Assembly: GCA_900540985.1 (NCBI GenBank)
Contig: UQIC01000006.1
Span: 1-64,000 of the forward strand
Source of the DNA: an uncultured Collinsella sp.
GTDB taxonomy: Bacteria > Actinomycetota > Coriobacteriia > Coriobacteriales > Coriobacteriaceae
Length of the DNA: 64,000 bases
Direction of reading: 5' to 3'
This document shows, in pieces, positions 52,616-61,253 of this stretch (position 1 is its first letter; each line of letters begins with the position of its first letter). The notes beneath the pieces were generated by a model. It had not been told where the DNA came from, ran no database searches, and saw only the letters and a list, made by a program, of their open reading frames with translations. Both the position numbers and the translations under genes were made by a program.

Positions 52616-53482
52616 ATGAGCTGGGCACTTATCTCCGATTCAAGCTGTAACCTCCGCGATTGGCAACCGACCGCGCCCCATACCACCTTTGCATTTGCGC
52701 CCCTCAAAATTCGAGTGGGGGAGCGTGAATTCGTCGATGACCTTTCGCTCGATGTGCATGAGCTCAACTGCGCTGTTCAGGCGGAGACGAACTCTTCTTC
52801 CAGCGCTTGTCCCAGCGTAGGGGAGTGGGCCGAGCTCTTCAAATTGGCAGACAAGACCATCTGCATGCCGATCTCTGAGGGCGTGTCGGGCAGCTACAAC
52901 GCGGCAGCCACGGCTCGCGATATGGTTCTTGCCGATGAGCCCGACCGACAGATTCATCTAGTCAATTCACGCGCAGCTGGCGGCAAAATGGACCTCATTT
53001 TCTTGCTGTTTGACCGCTATCTTGCAAGCAATCCGGATGTCGCATTCGAGGACGCTTGCGCATACTTCGATAGCCTTGAGCAGAACAGCAAAATCCTCTT
53101 CAGCTTGTGCAATTACGAAAACCTCGCCAAAGCCGGACGTATCCCTAAGGCAGCCGGCGTCATTGCCAACAAGCTCAATATCCGCATTTTGGGCACGGCG
53201 AGTGAGGCCGGTAAAATCGAACTCGTGGGGCACACGCGTGGCGAAAAGAAAATGCACAACAAGATCATCGACACTATGGAAGCCGAGGGCTTTACAGGCG
53301 GTGAGGTCATCATCGATCACGTTGAGAACGAAGCTGGAGCCCAGGCGCTTACTGACCGCATAGTCGAGCATTGGCCCGGCTCCAAGACCATCATCATGCC
53401 CTGCAATGGCCTGGATTCCTATTACGCCGAGATGCACGGCCTCATCATCGGCTACGGCATGGGCGTAGCTTCGGGCCAATAA
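52616..53482 (+). CDS. DegV family fatty-acid-binding protein
   Basis: The 288-residue EDD-fold protein has a DegV opening (WALISDSSCNL), the conserved ISEGVSGSYNAAATARDMV near 83-101, and KAGRIPKAAGVIANKLNIRI near 177-196. Some DegV proteins (FakB) bind fatty acids for FakA kinase; no fakA lies next to it. An operator shared with the convergent DUF1836 gene suggests control by that protein. AAAGGA precedes ATG 52616. Confidence 0.9.
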   Translation: MSWALISDSSCNLRDWQPTAPHTTFAFAPLKIRVGEREFVDDLSLDVHELNCAVQAETNSSSSACPSVGEWAELFKLADKTICMPISEGVSGSYNAAATARDMVLADEPDRQIHLVNSRAAGGKMDLIFLLFDRYLASNPDVAFEDACAYFDSLEQNSKILFSLCNYENLAKAGRIPKAAGVIANKLNIRILGTASEAGKIELVGHTRGEKKMHNKIIDTMEAEGFTGGEVIIDHVENEAGAQALTDRIVEHWPGSKTIIMPCNGLDSYYAEMHGLIIGYGMGVASGQ

Positions 53483-53505
53483 AGTCAAACCAAGCAAAAA
53501 AAATA

Positions 53506-53550
53506 CGGGCGGGACAAAGCGACAGATGACTCTTTGTCCCGCCCGTTTTA
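53506..53550. terminator. Bidirectional terminator between degV and the DUF1836 gene
   Basis: Perfect 14-bp arms (CGGGCGGGACAAAG at 53506-53519 and its complement at 53532-53545) have T-rich sequence on the right and an A-run on the left, so it serves both convergent genes. Confidence 0.88.
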
Positions 53551-53558
53551 TACGTCGG

Positions 53559-54170
53559 CTAGCTATTAAACCCGTTGAACTTGAGATAGCTCATCAGGTA
53601 CGCCTTCGAAACAAAGGACGATACGGCACTGCGCACAAGCAGCGACTCACGCGTTACCTGATGCGCCGTATCGGGAACCGGCGTCTGCTCGACAGAAAAC
53701 GCCGAACGAATCGATGCCTCGAGCTGATCGACCACATAATCAAAGGCCGTCGGGGCATCGTAGCTTAAACGCTGAATATTAAAGAGTGCCTGCACCGCAG
53801 CAATAGGTAGCACCTGCTTAAAGATGCAGATAGCGATCAGGCGGGCAATCTGCTCGCGGCCATATTGCTTTTTGACCGGAGCAGGCACCAGACCGACCTT
53901 CACGTAGTTATTGATCATCGATGGCGTAATGATAGGCTGCTCAACGCAAATAGACAGCGGCTCCATCCACAGCGCAACATACTCAATGACCTGGTCGCGG
54001 TAGAGCGTCACATTGGGCAACTGGTCATAGCGCGGCAGACTCAACGTATTGAGTTTGCGCACGATATCGGACTGAATAAATGCATCGGGCAGCACAGTGG
54101 GCTGAATATCCTCAGGCTTAATGCTGACCGACGAATCGGACATCGGGATAACGCGTTTGGCGTGGTTCAT
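53559..54170 (-). CDS. DUF1836 family DNA-binding protein
   Basis: The 203-residue protein has the DUF1836 domain (about 95-175) with a MerR-like helix-turn-helix region: ITPSMINNYVKVGLVPAPVK, then KQYGREQIARLIAICIFKQV. GGAGG lies 7 bp before ATG 54170. Its own promoter region contains the same 28-bp sequence as degV, so autoregulation and control of degV are likely. The ligand is unknown. Confidence 0.85.
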   Translation of the reverse strand: MNHAKRVIPMSDSSVSIKPEDIQPTVLPDAFIQSDIVRKLNTLSLPRYDQLPNVTLYRDQVIEYVALWMEPLSICVEQPIITPSMINNYVKVGLVPAPVKKQYGREQIARLIAICIFKQVLPIAAVQALFNIQRLSYDAPTAFDYVVDQLEASIRSAFSVEQTPVPDTAHQVTRESLLVRSAVSSFVSKAYLMSYLKFNGFNS

Positions 54171-54205
54171 AAGGATCCTCCGTTCATTAGCTATATTGTA
54201 TTCTA

Positions 54206-54233
54206 GGTTATCTAGTTTTGCATACTATATAGC
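54206..54233. promoter_or_regulatory. Operator-like sequence before the DUF1836 gene
   Basis: On the minus strand this 28-bp sequence matches 52530-52557 at 25 positions, including CAAAACTAGATA. It ends 36 bp before the start codon; TACAAT on the minus strand between it and the gene may be the -10 box. Confidence 0.75.
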
Positions 54234-54325
54234 AGGAAAGTAAAAGTGGTTGGACAGCACATTGATGCACCGTCCAACCACTTTGTTTTAAAGATAGCAA
54301 CCTTACATAAGATATATTATCGTAC

Positions 54326-55264
54326 TTATCTGCGGAGAAACGCGTATGCGCTCGTTGCTGCTATGGCTCCGTCAGAAACCGCGGTCGCAACCTGACGTAA
54401 GCGCTTGGAACGGATATCGCCAGCAGCAAATAGACCTGGCGTGCGGGTCGCCATGGATTCATCAGTCAGAATGCCGCCATCAGGCGCCAGATTGACTAAA
54501 TGCTCAACAAGCTCGGTATGGGGTTGCGTGCCGGCAAAGACAAAAATGCCAAACGAGCCAGGCTCAAATGACTCAGAATGAATTTCCCCGGATGCATTGT
54601 CCTTAAAGGCGATCGTCGTTGGCATCGCTTCACCAGAAAGTTCAACAATACTAGTTTGGTACCTAACTGTAATATTGTCCTTTTCGAGTACTTTCTGAAC
54701 AACACCATCAGGCGCACGGAACTGATCGCGACGCAGGACGATGGTCACGCTGCTGGCAATGTCTGACAGGAACAGTGCCTCTTCGCATGCCGAATTGCCA
54801 CCACCGATTACAAAGACCTGTTTGCCGCGGAAGAACATGCCGTCACATGTTGCGCAATATGAAACGCCACGACCGCGATAGGTATCCTCGCCAGCGAAAC
54901 CTGCCGAACGCGGCGTGGCACCCATGCAAGCGATAACGCTCGAGGCAAGCGTATCGCCCATATCGTGATGCACCGTAAACAGCGCTGCATCGGCATCGTA
55001 ATCGATACCCGTAACCATGCTCCATGTAACCTGCGCTCCCAGCCCCTCTGCATGTTGCTGAAAACGCTCGCCGAGTTCGGCGCCACTCAAGAGCGGAATG
55101 CCCGGATAGTTCTCGACTTCATTGGTCGTGGCGATCTGTCCACCCGACATGCCCTGCTCAATCACGGTCGTCGTCAGGTTGGCACGCGCAGCGTAAATGG
55201 CGGCAGCATAGCCCGCGGGGCCTCCACCGATAATCGCAACATCAATCGGCTGATCGGTAGTCAT
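54326..55264 (-). CDS. trxB: Thioredoxin reductase
   Basis: The 312-residue FAD/NADPH enzyme reduces thioredoxin. It has FAD-binding GGGPAGYAAAIYAARANL near 11-28, the redox motif CATC in VSYCATCDGMFF near 135-146, NADPH-binding GGGNSACEEALFL, and the C-terminal GLFAAGDIRSKRLRQVATAV. ATG 55264 was chosen since GAGAGGA lies 7 bp upstream; the open frame extends 25 codons further. No thioredoxin gene is next to it. Confidence 0.94.
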   Translation of the reverse strand: MTTDQPIDVAIIGGGPAGYAAAIYAARANLTTTVIEQGMSGGQIATTNEVENYPGIPLLSGAELGERFQQHAEGLGAQVTWSMVTGIDYDADAALFTVHHDMGDTLASSVIACMGATPRSAGFAGEDTYRGRGVSYCATCDGMFFRGKQVFVIGGGNSACEEALFLSDIASSVTIVLRRDQFRAPDGVVQKVLEKDNITVRYQTSIVELSGEAMPTTIAFKDNASGEIHSESFEPGSFGIFVFAGTQPHTELVEHLVNLAPDGGILTDESMATRTPGLFAAGDIRSKRLRQVATAVSDGAIAATSAYAFLRR

Positions 55265-55381
55265 GAAGAATCCTCTCGTCGAAACGTTGTCGTTCTTTGC
55301 GCTCATACCCAAATTTACGTGAACATGACACTCATGCACTACAATGATAAATCGCGTAACAAAGCTGAAGGGGAGTTATCG

Positions 55382-56683
55382 ATGGATCAAACGCAGACGA
55401 GCAATAGCGCTCCCCTGCCCATGCAAGCCACTCCCCAACCGGAGCAAATGACCGTTTCACCTACACAAAAACCCCTGGTAACCATTGTGCACGCATCGGT
55501 TGGATCGGGCCACAAAGCCGCCGCCAACGCGATTGCACAAGCATTTGACCTTATCCGCGGCACCAAGGGAATCCCTGAGAATATTGAAATTGAAGTGCTC
55601 GATATCCTTGATTTTGGACGTATTAAATTCGACGGCAATAAGACCGCGGCTTCTTTTACGGGAGCCACACGCCCCATTTACGACCTGACCTGGCGATATA
55701 CGCTTACGGGACATCTTCTCTGGGGTGGCGGCACGGCATGGTCGCGAATTATGTTCCCCGCCTTCAACGAATATATTCGTCGTCGCAGGCCTATAGCCGT
55801 GGTCGCAACGCACATCACAGCAGCCAATGTCGCCGTGGGCGCCCGCGTAATTACGGGTATCGATTATCCGGTCATCTGCGTACCGACCGACTACGAAGTC
55901 GAAGGCTTTTGGCCCCACAAGGACACCGACCTATTCTGTGTAGCCAACGAGTTTATGGCCGAAACGCTGCGCCCGCGCAAGGTTCCCGAGTCAAAGATCC
56001 GCATAACGGGCATCCCCATCCGAGCCGGTTTCGATTCAGATTACAAACGCGAAGATGAGCTCAGCAAGTTCAATCTCCCCATAGACAAAACCGTCGTATT
56101 GGTGATGGCCGGCGCCAGTTTGCCCCAACCATACGTGCGTTTCCGTGCCGCGATGGACCACACGCTCCCCTTCTTACGCAGCTTTGAAGACATGCACTTT
56201 GTCTTTTTACCGGGCAAGGATAAGGAATACGCCGCCCGACTCAAGACGCTCTTCGACGCCATGAAGCTCGACAACGTCACGGTTCTGGACTACGTGGACG
56301 ACATGGCGGCCCTCATGCACGGCTGCGACCTGGCAATCCTCAAATCGGGCGGACTCACGGTCACCGAGTGCCTATGCGCACATCTGCCGATGATCCTGCT
56401 GGGCAAATCATACGGTCAGGAAAAGGCCAACACCACGATGCTCACCGGCATGGGCGCCAGCATGCATGTCACCACCGCACGAGAACTCATCGTGACGCTT
56501 CGTCACCTGCACGACCACCCTGAGTCGCTCAAAGCGCTACTCATCAACGGCGAAGTCCTGCGCCGTCCACGCGCAGCCGAAGACATAGCCATCGCAACCA
56601 TGGAGCTCGTAGGCAAACCCCAAAAGCGCAAACGAGCCTTCTGCCGCTTCTACTGGGGCGGAAAACCCGCTCATATCCGCTAG
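55382..56683 (+). CDS. MGDG synthase-family (UgtP-like) glycosyltransferase
   Basis: The 433-residue GT28-type protein has the MGDG synthase N-terminal domain (TIVHASVGSGHKAAANAIAQ near 34-53, then DILDFG) and a C-terminal nucleotide-sugar domain (GGLTVTECLCAHLPMILLGK near 330-349). Such enzymes add glucose to diacylglycerol for glycolipids or lipoteichoic acid anchors. AAGGGGAG precedes ATG 55382. The first 30 residues are a Gln/Pro/Thr-rich extension. Confidence 0.88.
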   Translation: MDQTQTSNSAPLPMQATPQPEQMTVSPTQKPLVTIVHASVGSGHKAAANAIAQAFDLIRGTKGIPENIEIEVLDILDFGRIKFDGNKTAASFTGATRPIYDLTWRYTLTGHLLWGGGTAWSRIMFPAFNEYIRRRRPIAVVATHITAANVAVGARVITGIDYPVICVPTDYEVEGFWPHKDTDLFCVANEFMAETLRPRKVPESKIRITGIPIRAGFDSDYKREDELSKFNLPIDKTVVLVMAGASLPQPYVRFRAAMDHTLPFLRSFEDMHFVFLPGKDKEYAARLKTLFDAMKLDNVTVLDYVDDMAALMHGCDLAILKSGGLTVTECLCAHLPMILLGKSYGQEKANTTMLTGMGASMHVTTARELIVTLRHLHDHPESLKALLINGEVLRRPRAAEDIAIATMELVGKPQKRKRAFCRFYWGGKPAHIR

Positions 56684-56693
56684 TCGAATGTCC

Positions 56694-56797
56694 GCCGCTC
56701 TGTCGGAGCCGCTCTTATATCATTCCATGCTCAAACATTCTCGCTTCGCTGCGAAACTGCGCGTGGAACGATATAAGGGCGGCTCCGACAGAGCGGC
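56694..56797. repeat. Long hairpin element 1
   Basis: Arms of 37 nt (56694-56730 and 56761-56797) pair with one mismatch and two G-T pairs around a 30-nt loop. The inner 60 bp (about 56717-56776, from TATATCATTCCATG to GGAACGATATA) recur in opposite orientation in element 2. The outer arms are specific to this copy. Confidence 0.8.
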
Positions 56798-56874
56798 TGC
56801 GTTTACTTACTAGCAGCTACTTCGGTATCCCCTCCATTAGAACCTGCAAAGGTAAAACAGGAAAATATAAATAC

Positions 56875-56923
56875 AGTAAGCCGATGCGACAAAGGGACAG
56901 CCCCTTTGTCGCATCGGCTTACT
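56875..56923. repeat. Perfect 22-bp hairpin between the two elements
   Basis: AGTAAGCCGATGCGACAAAG (then GG) pairs perfectly with its complement at 56902-56923 around a 5-nt loop. There is no T-run right after it. Confidence 0.8.
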
Positions 56924-56956
56924 AGAAAAGTAAATATTGTTTCAAGCGAGTAGCCG

Positions 56957-57059
56957 CCCGCCCGGGGCTTACCTATATCGTTCCACGCGCAGTTTCGCAG
57001 CGAGCGAAGCGACGCGAGAATGTTTGAGCATGGAATGATATAGGTAAGCCCCGGGTGGG
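56957..57059. repeat. Long hairpin element 2
   Basis: The outer arms (56957-56970 and 57046-57059, CCCGCCCGGGGCTT) are self-complementary and unlike those of element 1. The core between TATATCGTTCCACG and GGAATGATATA is the same as in element 1 but inverted, with 9 extra bases (GTCGCTTCG-like) in the loop. Confidence 0.8.
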
Positions 57060-57074
57060 AGGGATACGAGCGCC

Positions 57075-57518
57075 CTAGGCGACGCCGCTGGAGCCGAAGC
57101 CTCCGTTGCCTCGATCGGTTTCGTCTAGTTCTTCTACTTCTATGAGGTTGACCGTGGGGACTTCTTGGATGACGAGTTGGGCTATGCGGTCGCCTTTGTT
57201 GATTTTGATGTTGTTGGAGGGATCCAGGTTGATGAGGATAACCTTGAGTTCTCCTCGGTAGTGGGCGTCGATGAGGCCCGGCGTGTTGACTATAGACAGG
57301 CCCTGCTTGATGGCGAGACCGCTGCGGGGCTGGACGAAGCCGGCGTAGCCATCGGGCAGGGCGATAGCCAGCCCAGTAGAGACCAGACGACGTTCGAAAG
57401 GCTTCAGGACGCAGTCCTCGTTGGAGCGCAGATCCAAGCCGGCATCGGTGGGATGGGCGTATTTGGGAAGCTCGACGGTGGGATCGAGACGCTTTATGTT
57501 GAGGGTAATGTTGGACAT
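57075..57518 (-). CDS. dut: dUTP diphosphatase
   Basis: The 147-residue trimeric dUTPase removes dUTP and supplies dUMP. The motifs are DAGLDLRSNED near 25-35, QPRSGLAIKQG near 62-72, NTPGLIDAHYRGE near 77-89, GDRIAQLVI and the C-terminal RGNGGFGSSG. It lies 4 bp after nrdR on the same strand. Confidence 0.96.
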   Translation of the reverse strand: MSNITLNIKRLDPTVELPKYAHPTDAGLDLRSNEDCVLKPFERRLVSTGLAIALPDGYAGFVQPRSGLAIKQGLSIVNTPGLIDAHYRGELKVILINLDPSNNIKINKGDRIAQLVIQEVPTVNLIEVEELDETDRGNGGFGSSGVA

Positions 57519-57522
57519 GGAA

Positions 57523-57966
57523 TCACCTTAGCTTGTCGAGCTCTTGCAGAAACTCATCGACGTCTTTGAAATCGCGGTAGACCGAGGCAAAGCGGATGTA
57601 CGCCACCTTGTCGATCTTGGCCAAGCGTTTGAGCACCATGTCACCCAACTCATGCGACGTGACGGCCGTCAGCGTGCGAGAGCGCAGCTCGACCTCGATG
57701 TCGTCGATAATCTCATTGAGCTTCTTAGTGTCGATATCACGCTTGATGGTGGCGCGCATCAAGCCGACGAGCAGCTTATTGCGATCGAACCGCTGCTTAG
57801 TTCCGTCCGACTTAATGACCTCAATTGGGTCTTCGCATCGCTCGAACGTTGTAAAGCGGTAGTTACACGAGCAACATTCGCGACGGCGCTTAATGGTGTT
57901 ATTTGACTCCTGCATACGGGAATCAACGACGCGGGTATGTGCCTTGCCGCATTTAGGACAGCGCAT
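57523..57966 (-). CDS. nrdR: Transcriptional repressor NrdR
   Basis: NrdR senses ATP/dATP and represses ribonucleotide reductase genes. The 147-residue protein has an N-terminal zinc ribbon (MRCPKCGKAHTRVVDSR and RRRECCSCNYRFTTFE) and an ATP-cone domain (about 49-139). It is encoded between dut and a LysM gene next to lexA, the same order as nrdR-Rv2719c-lexA in mycobacteria. Confidence 0.96.
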   Translation of the reverse strand: MRCPKCGKAHTRVVDSRMQESNNTIKRRRECCSCNYRFTTFERCEDPIEVIKSDGTKQRFDRNKLLVGLMRATIKRDIDTKKLNEIIDDIEVELRSRTLTAVTSHELGDMVLKRLAKIDKVAYIRFASVYRDFKDVDEFLQELDKLR

Positions 57967-58017
57967 GGTACCTCCTCTTAAACGATAACAAGGGTACCAT
58001 GCGCAGCGCGATAATGA

Positions 58018-58470
58018 TTACGAACGAGCAGGAACCTTAAGATGCGCACCGGCGGCGAGCGAACCATGCTCCAGATGATTGACGTTACGGATCATGTCGG
58101 AAGTCTCTTGCGTGGAAAGGCCTTCGATTGGATATTCCTCGGCAAGCGACCAAAGAGAATCGCCAGGCTGAACGCGAATGGTCTCGTAGGTAACATTGGA
58201 AACGGACTCGGCATACGCGGCGTGACGAGCGCTAAAGACCGATGTAGCGAGGACAAAGAAGAGCGTAAGCGCAACGGCAACGGCGACAATCGTCGGAACC
58301 TTCAGGGCAACGCGGGCCGGCGCGACTACAGCCTGCTGATTGCGAGCAGGCTTTACGGTCAAAGGCTGAAAGCCGGAGCGGCCACCCTGAACAACCGTAA
58401 AAGTGGGTTCCGCAGGCGTCTCGAGCTTAAGGGCGAGGTTTCCCTGGATCATATTCGTTGCGTTCATCAT
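58018..58470 (-). CDS. Membrane-anchored LysM protein, SOS division-inhibitor candidate
   Basis: The 150-residue protein has a membrane segment (about 58-80) and a C-terminal LysM domain (about 96-147, TIRVQPGDSLWSLAEEYP). It is divergent from lexA with three LexA boxes between. B. subtilis YneA and mycobacterial Rv2719c have the same build and place, and both slow cell division in the SOS response. By analogy this protein would do that. GAGAGGAG precedes ATG 58470. Confidence 0.82.
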   Translation of the reverse strand: MMNATNMIQGNLALKLETPAEPTFTVVQGGRSGFQPLTVKPARNQQAVVAPARVALKVPTIVAVAVALTLFFVLATSVFSARHAAYAESVSNVTYETIRVQPGDSLWSLAEEYPIEGLSTQETSDMIRNVNHLEHGSLAAGAHLKVPARS

Positions 58471-58537
58471 GTTCTCCTCTCGCGTGTTTTGCTGAGAACA
58501 GTTTTATCAAGCCGCGCGGACAAAAATGTCTAGCGCG

Positions 58538-58607
58538 AGAACGAATGTTCGGTTATTATTATCTTCGAACAGTTGTTCCTGTCAAGCAAAATTCGAACAT
58601 TTGTTTG
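58538..58607. promoter_or_regulatory. Three LexA boxes between the LysM gene and lexA
   Basis: Box 1 AGAACGAATGTTCG (58538-58551), box 2 CGAACAGTTGTTCC (58566-58579) and box 3 CGAACATTTGTTTG (58594-58607) fit the Gram-positive SOS consensus CGAAC-N4-GTTYG. Centre spacing is 28 bp each, so they lie on similar faces of the helix. Confidence 0.88.
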
Positions 58608-58630
58608 ACATTGGTAGAGAGGATGCCCTG

Positions 58631-59275
58631 ATGGCTCGCAAAATTACCAAGCGTCAGCAGCAAATTTACGACTTCATCAAGGAATATCAGCAGGAGAAGG
58701 GTTATCCGCCCAGCGTGCGCGAGATGGCTTCTGCCGTGGGCCTTTCCTCCCCCAGCACCGTGCATGCCCATCTATCTGCCCTGGAGGCGCGCGGGCTACT
58801 CAAGCGCGATGCCACCAAACCGCGCGCCCTGGAACTCTTTAACGAGGACGGTTCCTCTGTCTCAATTTCTAAATCTGACGAGCCCACCGCACCTCGCGGG
58901 ACGGTCTCGCTACCGCTCGTTGGTCGAGTCGCGGCTGGGATCCCCATTCTGGCCGAACAGAATATCGAAGACACTTTTACTATCCCGACCGAAATCGCCA
59001 CTGATCAGGGTTCCTTTATCCTTGAGGTGCATGGGAGCTCAATGATCAATGTCGGCATCTTCAATGGCGATTACATCATCGTCCGTGAACAAAAGAGTGC
59101 CATGAACGGCGAAATTGTCGTGGCCATGATTGATGGTTCAGCGACCGTCAAGACGTTCTACAAGGAGCAGGGACGCGTACGCCTGCAGCCTGAGAATGAC
59201 ACCATGGAGCCTATCTATGCAACAAATCCCGTTATCCTGGGCAAAGTCGTCGGCTTGATGCGCCGGTTCTCGTAA
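58631..59275 (+). CDS. lexA: LexA repressor
   Basis: The 214-residue SOS repressor has an N-terminal winged helix (about 1-65), the self-cleavage site Ala102-Gly103 in GRVAAGIPI, catalytic Ser137 in HGSSMIN and Lys174 in ATVKTFY. GAGAGG lies 8 bp before ATG 58631. Three LexA boxes upstream point to autoregulation. The stop overlaps the next start by 1 bp. Confidence 0.97.
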   Translation: MARKITKRQQQIYDFIKEYQQEKGYPPSVREMASAVGLSSPSTVHAHLSALEARGLLKRDATKPRALELFNEDGSSVSISKSDEPTAPRGTVSLPLVGRVAAGIPILAEQNIEDTFTIPTEIATDQGSFILEVHGSSMINVGIFNGDYIIVREQKSAMNGEIVVAMIDGSATVKTFYKEQGRVRLQPENDTMEPIYATNPVILGKVVGLMRRFS

Positions 59276-59979
59276 TGCAAAAACGCATCACCATCTTTGA
59301 TACCGTCCGCGGGTTTACGATGATTTCAATGGCAGGTTTTCACGCTTGCTACGATCTCGCCTACCTGTACGGCTGGGATATGCCCTGGTTTACTCAGACC
59401 GTCTTTCAAGACATCTGGCGCGCCAGCATCAGCTGGATATTTTTATTTATCGCGGGTTGGATGTGCACCCTTTCGCGCAACAATATCAAACGTGCCGCCA
59501 AATACGCCTTAGCAGCACTCGTCGTCTGGTTGGCAACAACACTTGTCTCAGTTGACGATTCTGTTAATTTTGGCATCATCTACTGCATGGCCGCATGTAC
59601 CGGCATTGTGGCGTTGACCGATCCCGCCCTTAAGAAGATATCGGCGAGATGGGGCATGTCCCTATGCCTTGTGTTGTTTGCCCTCACCTGGAGCATCCCC
59701 AAAACGACCTACCCTGTCCCATACCTGGCATGGCTAGGATTTCCGAGCCCTGGGTTTGTCTCAGGTGATTACTACCCCATCATCCCGTTTATCTTTATGT
59801 ATCTTGCAGGATACTTCGCCGCACATATAGCGCAGGGAATCGATAAGACCGCCCCAAGCTGGGCCTACGCCAATCCCGTCCCGGCGCTCGCCAGCCTTGG
59901 ACGTCATACACTCCCCTTTTATCTGCTGCATCAGCCCATCATTCTGGGCATTTTGGAGCTCTTCTACTCGGTGCGATAA
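59275..59979 (+). CDS. DUF1624 membrane protein
   Basis: The 234-residue protein has about seven helices and the DUF1624/heparan-alpha-glucosaminide N-acetyltransferase-like opening ITIFDTVRGFTMISMAGFHA near 5-24, plus FYLLHQPIILGILE near the end. The family is thought to acylate surface sugars. It overlaps lexA by 1 bp, so it may be induced with the SOS response. It converges on hflX with 16 bp overlap. Confidence 0.85.
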   Translation: MQKRITIFDTVRGFTMISMAGFHACYDLAYLYGWDMPWFTQTVFQDIWRASISWIFLFIAGWMCTLSRNNIKRAAKYALAALVVWLATTLVSVDDSVNFGIIYCMAACTGIVALTDPALKKISARWGMSLCLVLFALTWSIPKTTYPVPYLAWLGFPSPGFVSGDYYPIIPFIFMYLAGYFAAHIAQGIDKTAPSWAYANPVPALASLGRHTLPFYLLHQPIILGILELFYSVR

Positions 59980-61253
59980 CGCTTGAGCCGCGGCGCGATA
60001 CGAGCCGGCAGCTTCGCAACAATACGAACGCCGCCCTCAAGATATTCCTCGTGCAAAAGGGTTCCCTGTTCATGCACCAGCGTGATGAGGGCGCCCTCGC
60101 GATACGGGATATCAGCGGAGAGCAACACATCGGTGGCAGCCGCCTCACGAGCAATACGGTCGACGAGATCGTCGAGTCCCTCGCCCGTCTGGGCCGAGAA
60201 CAGCACGGCCTCGGGATAGCGACGACGGAAACTCAATCGATCAACGCTATCGAGAAGATCGATTTTATTGAACACCGTAAGCGTCAAACGCTCGCCGGCA
60301 CCGATCTCGTCAAGAACGCGATCGACTGCCTCGAGCTGGCGCTCGTAGTCCTCGTCAGAGGCATCCACAACTTTAAGGATCAGATCGGCACCAAGAACCT
60401 CAGACAGCGTGGACTTAAAAGCATCAACGAGACCATGCGGTAGCTTTTGAATAAAGCCAACGGTATCGGTAATCGTCATGCCGCGACCGCCGGGCAGGCG
60501 ATACGAACGCGTCGTCGGGTCGAGCGTAGCAAACAGCTTGTCCTGCGAAAGTACCGTAGAGCCGGTCAGGCGATTGAGCAACGTCGATTTACCGGCATTG
60601 GTATAACCGGCTAACGCGACGCGAAACGCCGGTGACTCAATGCGGCTCTTGGACTGGACATCGCGACGCTGTTCAACCTGCTTGAGCTCACGACGAAGCG
60701 CGGCAATCTTATTGCGAATCAAGCGACGGTCAACCTCGAGCTGGCTTTCACCCTGGCCAAAGCGCGAACCGATGCCGCCGCGCGTCTGTTCCTTGGCGAG
60801 ATGACTCCACATGCCACGCAGACGGGGCAACAGATATTGAAGCTGTGCCAGCTGTACCTGTAGGCGCCCCTCACGCGTCTGAGCATGAAGGCCAAAGATA
60901 TCCAAGATCAGTGCCGTACGATCGATAATCTTTACCGGCTCGCCCACGGCTTTCTCCAAATAGGATTGCTGCGAGGGCGTCAGGTCGTCGTCAAAAATAA
61001 CGACATCGGCATCCATACGATGTACCAGGCCGCACAGCTCTTCAACCTTACCGGAACCGATAAACGATTTTGGATACGGCTTAACCAGACGCTGTGACAA
61101 ACGCGCCACACACTGGGCGCCAGCCGTATGGGCCAGGCGCTCAAGCTCGTCAAGCGAACGATCGAGCGGCCACGCATTGTCGCGCCACTCAACACCAACT
61201 AATATGGCACGCTCGGGCTCGGGTGCCGTGGGAACAAGGGGGAAACGGGCCAT
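59964..61253 (-). CDS. hflX: GTPase HflX
   Basis: HflX splits stalled ribosomes. The 429-residue protein has the HflX N-terminal domain (VIFDDDLTPSQQSYLEKAVG near 94-113), RGGIGSRFGQGESQLEVDRR, and the G domain with GYTNAGKSTLLN near 218-229, DTVGFIQ and NKIDLLD. It overlaps miaA by 1 bp (TAATG), in the common miaB-miaA-hflX order. Confidence 0.94.
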   Translation of the reverse strand: MARFPLVPTAPEPERAILVGVEWRDNAWPLDRSLDELERLAHTAGAQCVARLSQRLVKPYPKSFIGSGKVEELCGLVHRMDADVVIFDDDLTPSQQSYLEKAVGEPVKIIDRTALILDIFGLHAQTREGRLQVQLAQLQYLLPRLRGMWSHLAKEQTRGGIGSRFGQGESQLEVDRRLIRNKIAALRRELKQVEQRRDVQSKSRIESPAFRVALAGYTNAGKSTLLNRLTGSTVLSQDKLFATLDPTTRSYRLPGGRGMTITDTVGFIQKLPHGLVDAFKSTLSEVLGADLILKVVDASDEDYERQLEAVDRVLDEIGAGERLTLTVFNKIDLLDSVDRLSFRRRYPEAVLFSAQTGEGLDDLVDRIAREAAATDVLLSADIPYREGALITLVHEQGTLLHEEYLEGGVRIVAKLPARIAPRLKRYRTE

